Program-made: the position numbers and the translations under genes | From: Solibacillus cecembensis | GTDB lineage: Bacteria; Bacillota; Bacilli; Bacillales_A; Planococcaceae | NCBI RefSeq assembly: GCF_001439635.1 | Contig: NZ_LMBZ01000006.1 | Coordinates: 17,450-81,449, forward strand | Direction: 5' to 3' | DNA: 64,000 nucleotides | Shown: one piece after another, positions 56,808 to 64,000 of the stretch | How the letters are laid out: each line of letters opens with the position of its first letter | Numbering within the stretch: position 1 is the first letter of the stretch | The notes under the pieces: generated by a model | The model's input: only the letters and a program-made list of their open reading frames with translations | Told to the model about the DNA's origin: nothing | The model's database searches: none

Positions 56808-56839
56808 AGTATGGCTTCATTTGTATTTTTAACCTATAA

Positions 56840-58117
56840 CTATGAACTATGGATATTCGTATTCTCTTGTGCCCCTTGATGATTTTCTTTTATAAAAAAT
56901 ACACCAACTAAGCCTAAAACAGAAAAAATAACGGGTGCGATGAAACCATAGTAATAGCCATTTTCAACATTACCTGAAGTAGCTTGAAAATAATCTAATA
57001 TATAGCCAAAAATAATCGGCAATAATACCGCACTTAAAAAGCCACCCGTATTGGCAAATCCTGAAACAATACCAGAATCTTTTAGCGGGAATGATTGACG
57101 TACAGCTGCAAAAGTTAGTGCACTCGCCCCGTAGCCAATACCAATAATGAAGAAAAGAGTAATGAGCAAGTAAAGCGAAGGCTGCCCTTTACATAACAGA
57201 AATGTAAACCACCCAATTAATACCGCAATTTGTACAACAATATACGGTCGCTTTATCATTTCTAATCGGCTAGAAATCCAGCTTGATAGGGGCGCTCCAA
57301 TTAACGCGCCAATCAAACCGATCATAATGAGCTGACTGGCTTCCGAACGTGTCATGTCATACATATTCATCCCGTATGGTACTGCCCACGAACTAATAAA
57401 CCCAACATAACCACCGACTACACCAAAATGACAAAAAAATAGAGCCCATGCTTGCCGACTCGAAAAAATTCTTCGGAGTATAACAGCCATTTTTTCGCGT
57501 TGAATATCTTCAACTATAATTACCGGTTCCTCTATAAAAATTTGCTTTGTTTTTTTGACAAGTACAAAATAGAGCAGCACGCCACATAAACATAATAATA
57601 AGCCCGCAGAGAAAAATGCCGTCCTCCAACCAAGCAACTGTATCCATGCAGAGAAAGGTACGGTTGCTAGTAAGAAACCAAGACTACCTGTCATACCTGC
57701 AAAACCAATTAATCGAACAAACTCCCTTTTATGAAACCAACTTGCCAAAATGAGCACCATATTCACCCAAATGGTAGCATCCCCAACAGCTGTAAGTATT
57801 CTAGCTAAAAACAAAACGATTTCATGTGTCCCTAAACTATAAATAATTGTTCCTAAACCTGTAAGTGTTGCTCCCACAATGAGAAATAAGTTTGGACCAT
57901 AACGATCGGCCAAAATCCCCATCGGAATTTGCAAACTCGTATACACTAAAAATTGGATACTCGTCAATAACCCAATCGTTGATGCTGTCACATGAAAATC
58001 TCGCATCAGCTGTTCTGTAATTAGTCCTGGAGCAGTTCGTTGGCTCGCCATTAACAAATAAGAAAATAAAACCGTGACAAATACAATCCATCTGTATTTG
58101 CTATTTCGTTTGTCCAA
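56840..58117 (-). CDS. Major facilitator superfamily transporter
   Basis: A 425-residue MFS protein with 12 predicted helices. Motif A is MGILADRYGPN in the loop between helices 2 and 3, with a related ISSRLEMIKRPY in the second half, and motif-C-like GDATIWVNMVLILASWF and GFAGMTGSLGFLLATVPF follow. It resembles the anion:cation or nitrate/sugar-phosphate-like branch, but the substrate cannot be assigned. The start is a TTG at 58117 behind GGGAGTGGGG. It lies directly upstream of the catalase gene. Confidence 0.88.
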   Translation of the reverse strand: MDKRNSKYRWIVFVTVLFSYLLMASQRTAPGLITEQLMRDFHVTASTIGLLTSIQFLVYTSLQIPMGILADRYGPNLFLIVGATLTGLGTIIYSLGTHEIVLFLARILTAVGDATIWVNMVLILASWFHKREFVRLIGFAGMTGSLGFLLATVPFSAWIQLLGWRTAFFSAGLLLCLCGVLLYFVLVKKTKQIFIEEPVIIVEDIQREKMAVILRRIFSSRQAWALFFCHFGVVGGYVGFISSWAVPYGMNMYDMTRSEASQLIMIGLIGALIGAPLSSWISSRLEMIKRPYIVVQIAVLIGWFTFLLCKGQPSLYLLITLFFIIGIGYGASALTFAAVRQSFPLKDSGIVSGFANTGGFLSAVLLPIIFGYILDYFQATSGNVENGYYYGFIAPVIFSVLGLVGVFFIKENHQGAQENTNIHSS

Positions 58118-58177
58118 TGTGCCCCACTCCCTATTAGCTTTTACAATATGTATATGAAGTTGCCCAGTAAATGTATA

Positions 58178-58219
58178 CGAAAGGGGATGCCCAATTAATT
58201 TTTGGACACCCCCTTTTCA
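58178..58219 (-). terminator. Terminator of the DUF4256 gene
   Basis: GAAAGGGG-TG-CCAA pairs with TTGG-CA-CCCCTTTTC, located 40-80 bp past the stop. Confidence 0.7.
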
Positions 58220-58258
58220 ATATTGATGAACTTAACCGCCGACCATAAATGCAAATCT

Positions 58259-58825
58259 TTATACTTTTAGCGCTCCACGAAAGCCCCTCGCAGCATAGTA
58301 GGAATCTGCTCCATTATGGTATACAAAAACTTTGTCATAGCGACGGTCACAGAAGATTGCGCCACCTAGTTTTCTAATATCGGATGGTGTTTCTACCCAG
58401 CTTGATGTTTTCATATCAAAATTCCCGAGATTTTGTAACTCTCGGTATTGTTCTTCTGTTAACATCTTAATACCCATGTCCCTTGCCATATCGATAGCAC
58501 TCGTTTGGGGTTTATGTTGTTTTCTTGATTCTAGCGCTTCTCGGTCATAACAAACACTTCTACGACCTTTAGGGCTTTCCTTTGAACAATCACAAAAAAT
58601 ATATTGACTTGTTTGTTCATCAAAAGAAACCACATCGGGTTCACCTTCAGTTCTTTCCATCTCGAAAAGAGACCATAGTTTATCAGGATTCGCTTCTAGC
58701 TTTTCTTGAATGTTTGTCCATTCAAGCTCTGGATGACGATTCATATTTTTTTTAAAACGGTCTTTCAATAGGGTAAGTAATTCTTCCTGTTGCACCGGTG
58801 ATAATGTCATCATATTGTTTTCCAT
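58259..58825 (-). CDS. DUF4256 family protein
   Basis: A 188-residue soluble protein. Conserved blocks are WSLFEMERTEGEPDVVSFD, FCDCSKESPKGRRSVCYDREA, DMGIKMLTEEQYRELQ, and GGAIFCDRRYDKVFVYHNGAD near the C-terminus. This is the DUF4256 family, without known function. The Cys-x-Cys and a further Cys could bind metal, which is only a guess from composition. TTGGAGGTTT precedes the ATG. Confidence 0.85.
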   Translation of the reverse strand: MENNMMTLSPVQQEELLTLLKDRFKKNMNRHPELEWTNIQEKLEANPDKLWSLFEMERTEGEPDVVSFDEQTSQYIFCDCSKESPKGRRSVCYDREALESRKQHKPQTSAIDMARDMGIKMLTEEQYRELQNLGNFDMKTSSWVETPSDIRKLGGAIFCDRRYDKVFVYHNGADSYYAARGFRGALKV

Positions 58826-59281
58826 ACTAAACCTCCAAAAATATATATATAAATATTTTTTACTCCCTTGCCTGATCTTGCGTATTCAGTAATCCTATAA
58901 CATACGTTTTCATCATATTCGCATAATGTTTCTTTCTAAGTGCAATTGAACTAGGTTCTGCTTATAAATACATTATCTTTTAACATCGATTTCATTCCGA
59001 CTTTAACATTTTTAGCAAAGATAATCTAGAAAGTTTTATTATGTGTACGCAACAATTTAGTCTTATAAAGCTTAAATCAAAAATATAGTTGGAATAGGTG
59101 CACGAGGAATTAAACTACCGCCACCATCCAAATAACTGCGATTTAATTTCATACCATGTTAATTTAGTTACAATATTTGCATATATTGCGTATATATATG
59201 TAAATATGAGTAGTACTTTTTTTATTTGGAACTTACAGTTGCATATACCCGTTTTATACTAGTTCATAAAGGAGTCGACAC
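58826..59281. other. Intergenic region before the HpaB-type gene
   Basis: 455 bp without a convincing gene. On the minus strand a 26-codon ORF (around 59065-59145) has no ribosome site. AT-rich sequence near 59160-59260 probably holds the promoter of the hydroxylase gene. Confidence 0.4.
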
Positions 59282-60733
59282 ATGGGGGCTATTAATGGGG
59301 AAGATTTTATTAACCGATTAAATCAGTTAAATAATGAAATTTGGTTTGACGGTAGCAAAGTTGAAGGTTTGCTGTCTGAACATCCCACTTTTAAAGGACT
59401 TATTCAGACAAAAGCTTCTCTTTATGATTTGCAACATGACCCAAACATAAAAGATGAAATGACTTTTATATCACCGTTATCAGGTGAACCAATTGGGCTT
59501 TCCTATTTACAACCAAAAACGAAAGAAGATTTATTGAAAAGACGAAAGATGATGGAACATTGGGCAAGGTATACTGGTGGTATTTTAGGAAGAAGCCCCG
59601 ACTATTTAAACACTGTTTTAATGAGCTTTGCCTCTTCAGTATCCTTATTAAAGGATAAAGAGAACTGTTTCCCAGATAATCTGCAAGCATTTTTTGAATT
59701 GGCCAGAGAAAATGATTTATCGCTTACACATACATTTATAGCACCACAAGTGAATCGCTCTCAAATTTATATTGAAGATACGGAAGAGCCAATCGCAGCA
59801 AAGGTTATTGCTAAAAATGAAGAAGGAATCGTGATAAAAGGTGCACGTCTTCTAGCTACACAAGGTGGTTTAACCGATGAGTTATTTGTATTTAGTGTTG
59901 GTAGCTTTCTTTTTAATGAAGATGAAGCTTTTGCATTTGCCATCCCCTCGAATACGAAAGGGTTAAAATTCATTTGTAGGGATACATTTATTGGAGGAGA
60001 TTCTTCCTTTAATCATCCGTTAAGCTCAAGGTACGAAGAGATAGATTCAATTGTCGTCTTTGACAATGTATTAGTTCCGTGGGAGCGAGTATTTTATTAT
60101 AAAAACGATGAAGTAGCTGAAAAATTTCCAATTCAAAGCTCTTTTCACCATTTTGCTAAACATCAAGTATTGACTAGACAAATAGTAAAAACAGAATTTA
60201 TTCTAGGTATTGCTGAGCTTCTTATAGAAACGATAAACGTTAGTGAGTATCAACATATACAAGAAAAGATGTCGGAAATCATCATTGGTTTAGAAACAAT
60301 GAAGGCGCTGTTAGAAAAATCGGAGAATGACGCAGCTCTAGATGAATGGGGTTATATGCGTCCTGATATTTTATCACTGAAGGTTGCCGGTAACATTTTC
60401 CCGAAAATTTATCCACGTTTCATTGAAATTATCCAGTTAATTGGCGCCAGCGGTATGATAACATTGCCAACGGAAAAGGCATTTCAATCTGCTATTAGAG
60501 CAGATTTAGATCAATATCTTCAAGGAGCAAATAAAACAGCAGAGGAACGAATGAAAATATTCCGATTAGCCTGGGATTTAACGATGAGTTCATTCGGAAC
60601 GAGACAAATGCAATATGAGAGGTATTTTTTTGGTGATCCAATTCGCTTATCCAGTGATTTATATAAAACTTACCCCAAAAAGGAATATGTCGAGGTAATT
60701 AATAATTTCTTAAATCTTAAAAAGAATGATTAA
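59282..60733 (+). CDS. 4-hydroxyphenylacetate 3-hydroxylase family FADH2-dependent monooxygenase (HpaB/YoaI-like)
   Basis: A 483-residue HpaB-family oxygenase that hydroxylates phenolic substrates using FADH2 made by a separate reductase. Conserved regions are YTGGILGRSPDYLNTVLMSFA, HTFIAPQVNRSQ, VIKGARLLATQGGLTDELFVF and VVFDNVLVPWERVFYY. The C-terminal part is the acyl-CoA-dehydrogenase-like helical bundle. Length equals B. subtilis YoaI. No HpaC-type reductase or ring-cleavage gene is nearby, so the reductase must be elsewhere. AAAGGAG precedes the ATG. Confidence 0.9.
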   Translation: MGAINGEDFINRLNQLNNEIWFDGSKVEGLLSEHPTFKGLIQTKASLYDLQHDPNIKDEMTFISPLSGEPIGLSYLQPKTKEDLLKRRKMMEHWARYTGGILGRSPDYLNTVLMSFASSVSLLKDKENCFPDNLQAFFELARENDLSLTHTFIAPQVNRSQIYIEDTEEPIAAKVIAKNEEGIVIKGARLLATQGGLTDELFVFSVGSFLFNEDEAFAFAIPSNTKGLKFICRDTFIGGDSSFNHPLSSRYEEIDSIVVFDNVLVPWERVFYYKNDEVAEKFPIQSSFHHFAKHQVLTRQIVKTEFILGIAELLIETINVSEYQHIQEKMSEIIIGLETMKALLEKSENDAALDEWGYMRPDILSLKVAGNIFPKIYPRFIEIIQLIGASGMITLPTEKAFQSAIRADLDQYLQGANKTAEERMKIFRLAWDLTMSSFGTRQMQYERYFFGDPIRLSSDLYKTYPKKEYVEVINNFLNLKKND

Positions 60734-60792
60734 TTGAAATCTAATATTTACACAATCTTGAGATGTACTCGAATAAAAAATAGTCTTTCCCT

Positions 60793-60832
60793 ATAGCCCA
60801 TGTGTAATTTTTTATTGCCATGGGCTACTCTT
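60793..60832 (+). terminator. Terminator of the HpaB-type gene
   Basis: TAGCCCATG and CATGGGCTA around a 16-base T-rich loop, followed by CTCTTTTA. Confidence 0.6.
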
Positions 60833-60975
60833 TTAGGTAAAGTACCTGGTATTCTTAAATTATTCGAGTGACGTTCCTTTAGTTGTTCAAAATTAATGAA
60901 TGACCAAAAGTGGCTATCCTATACTTTAAAGAAGAAAGCCTAGCACCAACTTCAAAAAAAAAAATCCAAAAATAA

Positions 60976-61014
60976 TTAGCACCAAATTCAGAAGAAGCTC
61001 GTACTGAATTTGGT
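60976..61014 (-). terminator. Terminator of the c-di-GMP-controlled operon
   Basis: TAGCACCAAATTCAG and its complement around a 12-base loop; on the minus strand an ATTATTTTTGG and later T-rich tract follow. Confidence 0.75.
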
Positions 61015-61030
61015 GCTATAAAAGTTTAAA

Positions 61031-61191
61031 TTATTCCAATGTTAATTTAACAACTACTTCTTCGTGTGGTAAGTGTTGATGGAAAACAAATTTATAATAT
61101 TTAGATGTAATAGCAATTCTCTGCTACTTCAATTTATGTTCATATATACTCTATCTTTAATGAAATTTTTAATTTCTGGATTCAGATTCAT
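61031..61191 (-). pseudogene. Possible decayed small gene after the chemoreceptor gene
   Basis: On the minus strand ATG at 61191 opens 20 codons (MNLNPEIKNFIKDRVYMNIN, stop at 61129). In another frame, 61123-61031 is open for 30 codons, with protein-like ITSKYYKFVFHQHLPHEEVV and a stop right before the terminator. One frameshift near 61125-61130 would join them. The family is not recognised and chance is not excluded. Confidence 0.25.
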
Positions 61192-61234
61192 TATATGTAC
61201 ATCTATAAATTCTTGATAGTTTCAAAATCTTGAA

Positions 61235-62287
61235 TCAATGAAAAAGTTTTTTGTCGTTTTTTAATTCTGTAATACTTTTTGCTTCTCGAACTAAAGCTTC
61301 CATTGTTCTTAATTCATCATCGCTAATTCCAACTAGCTCTTCAAACATTTCAACTGATTCTCGAGATATGAAAGAAATCTCTTGCATTGCCGCTGAAATT
61401 TGCTGAGAGCCTGAAGATAATTCTTCTGTACTTGCAGATGAATTCGCATTATTTTCAGCAATTACTTTTGTAATTTCTACAATCTGTTCAAACATCGTCC
61501 CAATTTCTAAAATTGTTGTGTTCGTTTGTGCAAATTCTTCCGTACCTTGCTTCATTGAAATGACAACTTTATCTGTCTCTTCTTGAATGTTCCTTACAAT
61601 ATTCGATACTTCAGAAGATGATTGACGTGATTGTTCTGCTAATTTACGAACTTCACCAGCAACTACAGCAAACCCTTTACCGTGTTCACCTGCACGAGCC
61701 GCTTCAATCGCTGCGTTCAATGCTAATAAATTGATTTGCTCTGAAATCCCCGTAATTACTTTAACAATCTTGCCAATTTCGTGTGATCTTTCACCAAGAA
61801 TATTAATCGCACCAGATGTTGTATTGATTGTTTGATTAAACTTCTCCATTTTAACCATCGAATCTTTTAACTTATCGTTACCATCTTGCGTCAATTCTAA
61901 CGTCGTATTCGATTGTTCTGAAATTTGGTTTGACCTTATAGATAGCTCTTCAATGGCCACTGTCATATCCTCAATTGAAGTAGAACTTTCTTCAGTAGCG
62001 ATTAATTGTTTTTTTAATCCTTTACCTACTTCATCTATTGCAGCCCTTACAATATCAGCCTTTTCAGCGGCGTATTCTCCTTGTTCAGTCAGCTTTTCGC
62101 CTTTTTCATTCATGATTTTGGCAAACAACTGAATTTGTTCTTTTACTTCACTTGAAGAATGTCCGGTCATTTCACTTGTAACCTCATTATTTATATGAGA
62201 TTGGCGTTTAAGCGTAAAATATTGGTACGCAAAATACAGAGAGGTACACAATAAAATGATAATAATTCCTATCATTATAATTTCCAT
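61235..62287 (-). CDS. Short membrane-anchored methyl-accepting chemotaxis protein
   Basis: A 350-residue receptor with one N-terminal membrane helix (residues 3-22) and no periplasmic sensor or HAMP domain. The signalling region runs from about residue 60 to 330, with the tip [18 protein letters not shown] and [18 protein letters not shown]. It probably forms mixed clusters with other receptors or senses internal or membrane signals. It is third in the operon behind the c-di-GMP riboswitch, 41 bases after the acetyltransferase. TAGGAG precedes the ATG. Confidence 0.9.
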   Translation of the reverse strand: MEIIMIGIIIILLCTSLYFAYQYFTLKRQSHINNEVTSEMTGHSSSEVKEQIQLFAKIMNEKGEKLTEQGEYAAEKADIVRAAIDEVGKGLKKQLIATEESSTSIEDMTVAIEELSIRSNQISEQSNTTLELTQDGNDKLKDSMVKMEKFNQTINTTSGAINILGERSHEIGKIVKVITGISEQINLLALNAAIEAARAGEHGKGFAVVAGEVRKLAEQSRQSSSEVSNIVRNIQEETDKVVISMKQGTEEFAQTNTTILEIGTMFEQIVEITKVIAENNANSSASTEELSSGSQQISAAMQEISFISRESVEMFEELVGISDDELRTMEALVREAKSITELKNDKKLFH

Positions 62288-62328
62288 GATTAATCTCCTA
62301 ATCTTCTAATTTATTTTATAATGAATTC

Positions 62329-63042
62329 TTATAAATCCTTTACAACTATATAAATTCCATCAGCTATAGTCGCTGGAATTTTGCTTAGTTTTTCATTGTC
62401 CTCATATTTATGAACAATATAATTCCCTTCAACATCTACATATTTCGTTAGGCCATGATACTTCTCCAGCACGCGAATTGATTTTGGATTTGTCGCTTCA
62501 GCTAGTACAAGTTTTAACCCTTCTTCTCTTGCCTTGTTTAATAAAACATCACCTAAGCTTTGTACAATTTCATGACGGCTATGTTCTGCAATGATGCCTA
62601 GTAAAAAGATATGTAATGCTTCCCCATCTTCCAAGTCTTTTCCGTTACGTTTTTTATAATCATCTAAGAAACGTTGATCGATATCCGCTAACACACGCAT
62701 GACAACGTTCATATCAGCAAACGTGCCTTCAAAAATATCCTCTTCAATAATTTCAAAAGCATTTGTATCCCCAACTAGTGCACCTAGAACATTTTGTTCG
62801 TTATCTAACGCTACAGCACAGTAACCTTGGTGAGCATATGTCTCGATATATTCCTTCGTAAACTGACACCAATCTTCATAAGGTAATTGTAATGCGTATC
62901 CGATTATTGGCTCTTGTATCCACGTCCCACCAACTTCTACCCCAACAAAAGTCTTGGCTAAACATGCTGCGGCCTTTTCAATTAATTCTGGTTGATCTTT
63001 TGTAAGGATTTCAATTGTATATAAATCTGCTGTTGTTTGCAT
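62329..63042 (-). CDS. GNAT-type acetyltransferase
   Basis: A 237-residue protein. EKAAACLAKTFVGVEVGGTW is an N-terminal helix and strand typical of GNAT proteins. The core includes ALHIFLLGIIAEHSRHEIVQSLGDVL, and the C-terminal LKLVLAEATNPKSIRVLEKYHG is the characteristic acetyl-CoA-binding end. The substrate is unknown. ATG at 63042 has GAGAGG upstream at a rather long distance. It is the middle gene of the c-di-GMP-riboswitch operon. Confidence 0.78.
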   Translation of the reverse strand: MQTTADLYTIEILTKDQPELIEKAAACLAKTFVGVEVGGTWIQEPIIGYALQLPYEDWCQFTKEYIETYAHQGYCAVALDNEQNVLGALVGDTNAFEIIEEDIFEGTFADMNVVMRVLADIDQRFLDDYKKRNGKDLEDGEALHIFLLGIIAEHSRHEIVQSLGDVLLNKAREEGLKLVLAEATNPKSIRVLEKYHGLTKYVDVEGNYIVHKYEDNEKLSKIPATIADGIYIVVKDL

Positions 63043-63085
63043 CGTGATATTATTCCTCTCTAATTTAAAGCTGTTTATTTTGAAA

Positions 63086-63460
63086 TTAGCGTGAAGTTGT
63101 TTCAGAAACATGATTGACTAGTCTTCCAGGGAAATTAACTGTCTCTAGTGCATTTCGAATTTGTACTGCTGAAATTTTAGATTTAGAACTTACAATGGCA
63201 ATATCATTAAATCCAAGAGACGCGTAAAACATGAATGTATCTCCTAGTCCTGCCGCAACTTTTGAAGGAAGCGGTGATTGGTGGGTTGCATCAACAACTA
63301 ATCGATAATTCTTTTTCTGTACCATTCCACTTGCTTTGTCCAAATGATTTAAATAGCCTTCAACAAGATCATCTTTAATAAACCCAATTATTTGAACATG
63401 TACTTCTTTCTTTGCTTCATATATTGCCATTTTATATTTTGGCTCATCAACAACTATCAT
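63086..63460 (-). CDS. STAS/SpoIIAA-like small protein
   Basis: A 124-residue soluble protein with alternating strands and helices: KMAIYEAKKEVHVQIIGFI, YRLVVDATHQSPLPSKVAAG, NDIAIVSSKSKISAVQI and NFPGRLVNHVSE. The layout is that of STAS or SpoIIAA-like domains, although the usual phosphorylatable Ser position is not obvious. It is the first gene after the c-di-GMP riboswitch, with AAGGAG before its ATG, and may be a signalling partner of the chemoreceptor encoded downstream. Confidence 0.6.
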   Translation of the reverse strand: MIVVDEPKYKMAIYEAKKEVHVQIIGFIKDDLVEGYLNHLDKASGMVQKKNYRLVVDATHQSPLPSKVAAGLGDTFMFYASLGFNDIAIVSSKSKISAVQIRNALETVNFPGRLVNHVSETTSR

Positions 63461-63539
63461 TTTAAATCTCCTTCTTCATAACCATATTTTAGCTACTAGA
63501 TAATGTACACCTTTGTTCGTTACAGCATTTCTTTCAAAT

Positions 63540-63571
63540 AAAAAACTACCCCAACGAAAAATTGGGGTAGC
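63540..63571 (-). terminator. Expression-platform terminator of the c-di-GMP riboswitch
   Basis: CTACCCCAA (63545-63553) pairs with TTGGGGTAG (63561-63569), followed by T5-6 on the minus strand. It lies about 20 bases after the aptamer and 80 bases before the first gene. Confidence 0.85.
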
Positions 63572-63591
63572 AAAATAACCACTTCTTTTCT

Positions 63592-63666
63592 TGGCAACCC
63601 GACTGTCTTGATCCAATGGGATTTTAGACTCGTAGCTTTGCGTCCTTACCTTTCTATAAGTTTGCC
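63592..63666 (-). promoter_or_regulatory. Class I cyclic di-GMP riboswitch (GEMM-I)
   Basis: On the minus strand: GGCAAAC, then TATAGAAAGGT (GAAA tetraloop), GGACGCAAAGC, GTCTAAAATC (tetraloop receptor region) and GTCGGGTTGCC, which closes P1 with GGCAA. These are the conserved GEMM-I segments in correct order. A terminator follows, so the second messenger c-di-GMP should control the STAS-like, acetyltransferase and chemoreceptor operon. Confidence 0.9.
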
Positions 63667-63704
63667 TTTTCATTTTAAGGGATCCTAAGCAAAATATTAC
63701 ATAT

Positions 63705-63925
63705 TTATGTCACTATAACAGTATAAATTACTCGTTCGGTTTTTTCCATGATAGTACTTTTTTCTAAAAGATATTGTATTAACTCAAGTTCTTTTTGGAA
63801 ATGATTAGAATTATTTGGTTAATCTGATTAGATTCATTCAGTATGTCTCCTTCTTTCGTATCAGCATTAAGCACTAGCTGAAAAATAATTACTGACTCAT
63901 GTATAAAAATTAAAAAATGCTCCAT
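63705..63925 (-). pseudogene. Possible frameshifted small gene upstream of the c-di-GMP riboswitch
   Basis: ATG at 63925 opens 48 codons (MEHFLIFIHESVIIFQ and so on, stop 63779). In the next frame about 33 codons (HFQKELELIQYLLEKSTIM and so on) run to a stop at 63705, overlapping the first. A single frameshift near 63790-63800 would give one protein of about 70 residues. There is no good ribosome site and no family is recognised. Confidence 0.25.
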
Positions 63926-64000
63926 ACTATTAAAGATTTCACTTCGAATCTAAATGACTAGGAGGGTTAACCCGATGAGTGCGAATGATCAATAACTCAG

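Noticed and set aside
59065..59145. 26-codon minus-strand ORF (MKLNRSYLDGGGSLIPRA and so on)
   Set aside because: No ribosome site, no terminator and no recognisable family. It could be a remnant but there is no support.
63476..63673. 65-codon open frame on the minus strand
   Set aside because: It runs exactly through the c-di-GMP aptamer and its terminator, has no ribosome site, and its translation resembles no protein. The RNA structure explains the sequence.

Overview
The window is AT-rich chromosomal DNA from an endospore-forming Bacilli member, most likely Planococcaceae (Lysinibacillus/Solibacillus type). Evidence: strong GGAGG ribosome binding sites with many TTG/GTG starts, a gamma-type spore protein, a spore-cortex muramic deacetylase, MotAB, and runs of genes whose homologues sit in the yfh-yfj-yfk-yfl-yfm part of the Bacillus subtilis chromosome. 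The genus is inferred from family resemblance, not from a search. No rRNA, tRNA, CRISPR array, prophage or insertion sequence was seen.

1-9.2 kb: sspE with a sigma-G promoter, mutY, yfhP, the recX-yfhH-yfhJ operon, yfhF, pdaA, an rRNA uracil methyltransferase and small genes. 9.3-16.4 kb: class I fumarase, TcyP cystine symporter, a PfeT-type Fe(II) exporter with a PerR box on its -10 and two Fur-like boxes in its leader, a YihY membrane protein, yfkK. 16.7-20.5 kb: psuK-psuG pseudouridine catabolism with a twin-site operator, and motAB. 20.6-29.3 kb: M29 aminopeptidase, carbonic anhydrase, an ABC-2 exporter, PPK2, methionine aminopeptidase, and thiT behind a TPP riboswitch. 29.4-39.7 kb: sbcDC and a dipeptide/oligopeptide ABC importer whose binding protein is divergently transcribed. 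39.7-49.4 kb: GDSL hydrolase, a second M29 aminopeptidase, YfmL helicase, and an operon joining a sugar ABC importer to a YbbE/AmiE-like hydrolase, a MurK-like kinase and MurQ. This reads as PTS-independent salvage of cell-wall MurNAc. 49.9-60.7 kb: phosphoesterase, a globin-coupled chemoreceptor with a decayed zinc-binding CZB domain, radical SAM protein, luciferase-like oxidoreductase, spore-type catalase, MFS transporter, HpaB-type hydroxylase. 61-63.7 kb: a three-gene operon (STAS-like protein, acetyltransferase, chemoreceptor) preceded by a class I c-di-GMP riboswitch and terminator.

The best candidate for something undescribed is a dispersed structured intergenic element of about 120-195 bp. 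Four clear copies and one degenerate copy all lie in the same orientation. Three of its stems show compensatory base changes between copies. One copy has become the C-terminal codons of thiT, two flank yfkK, and one abuts the predicted promoter of the MurNAc operon.
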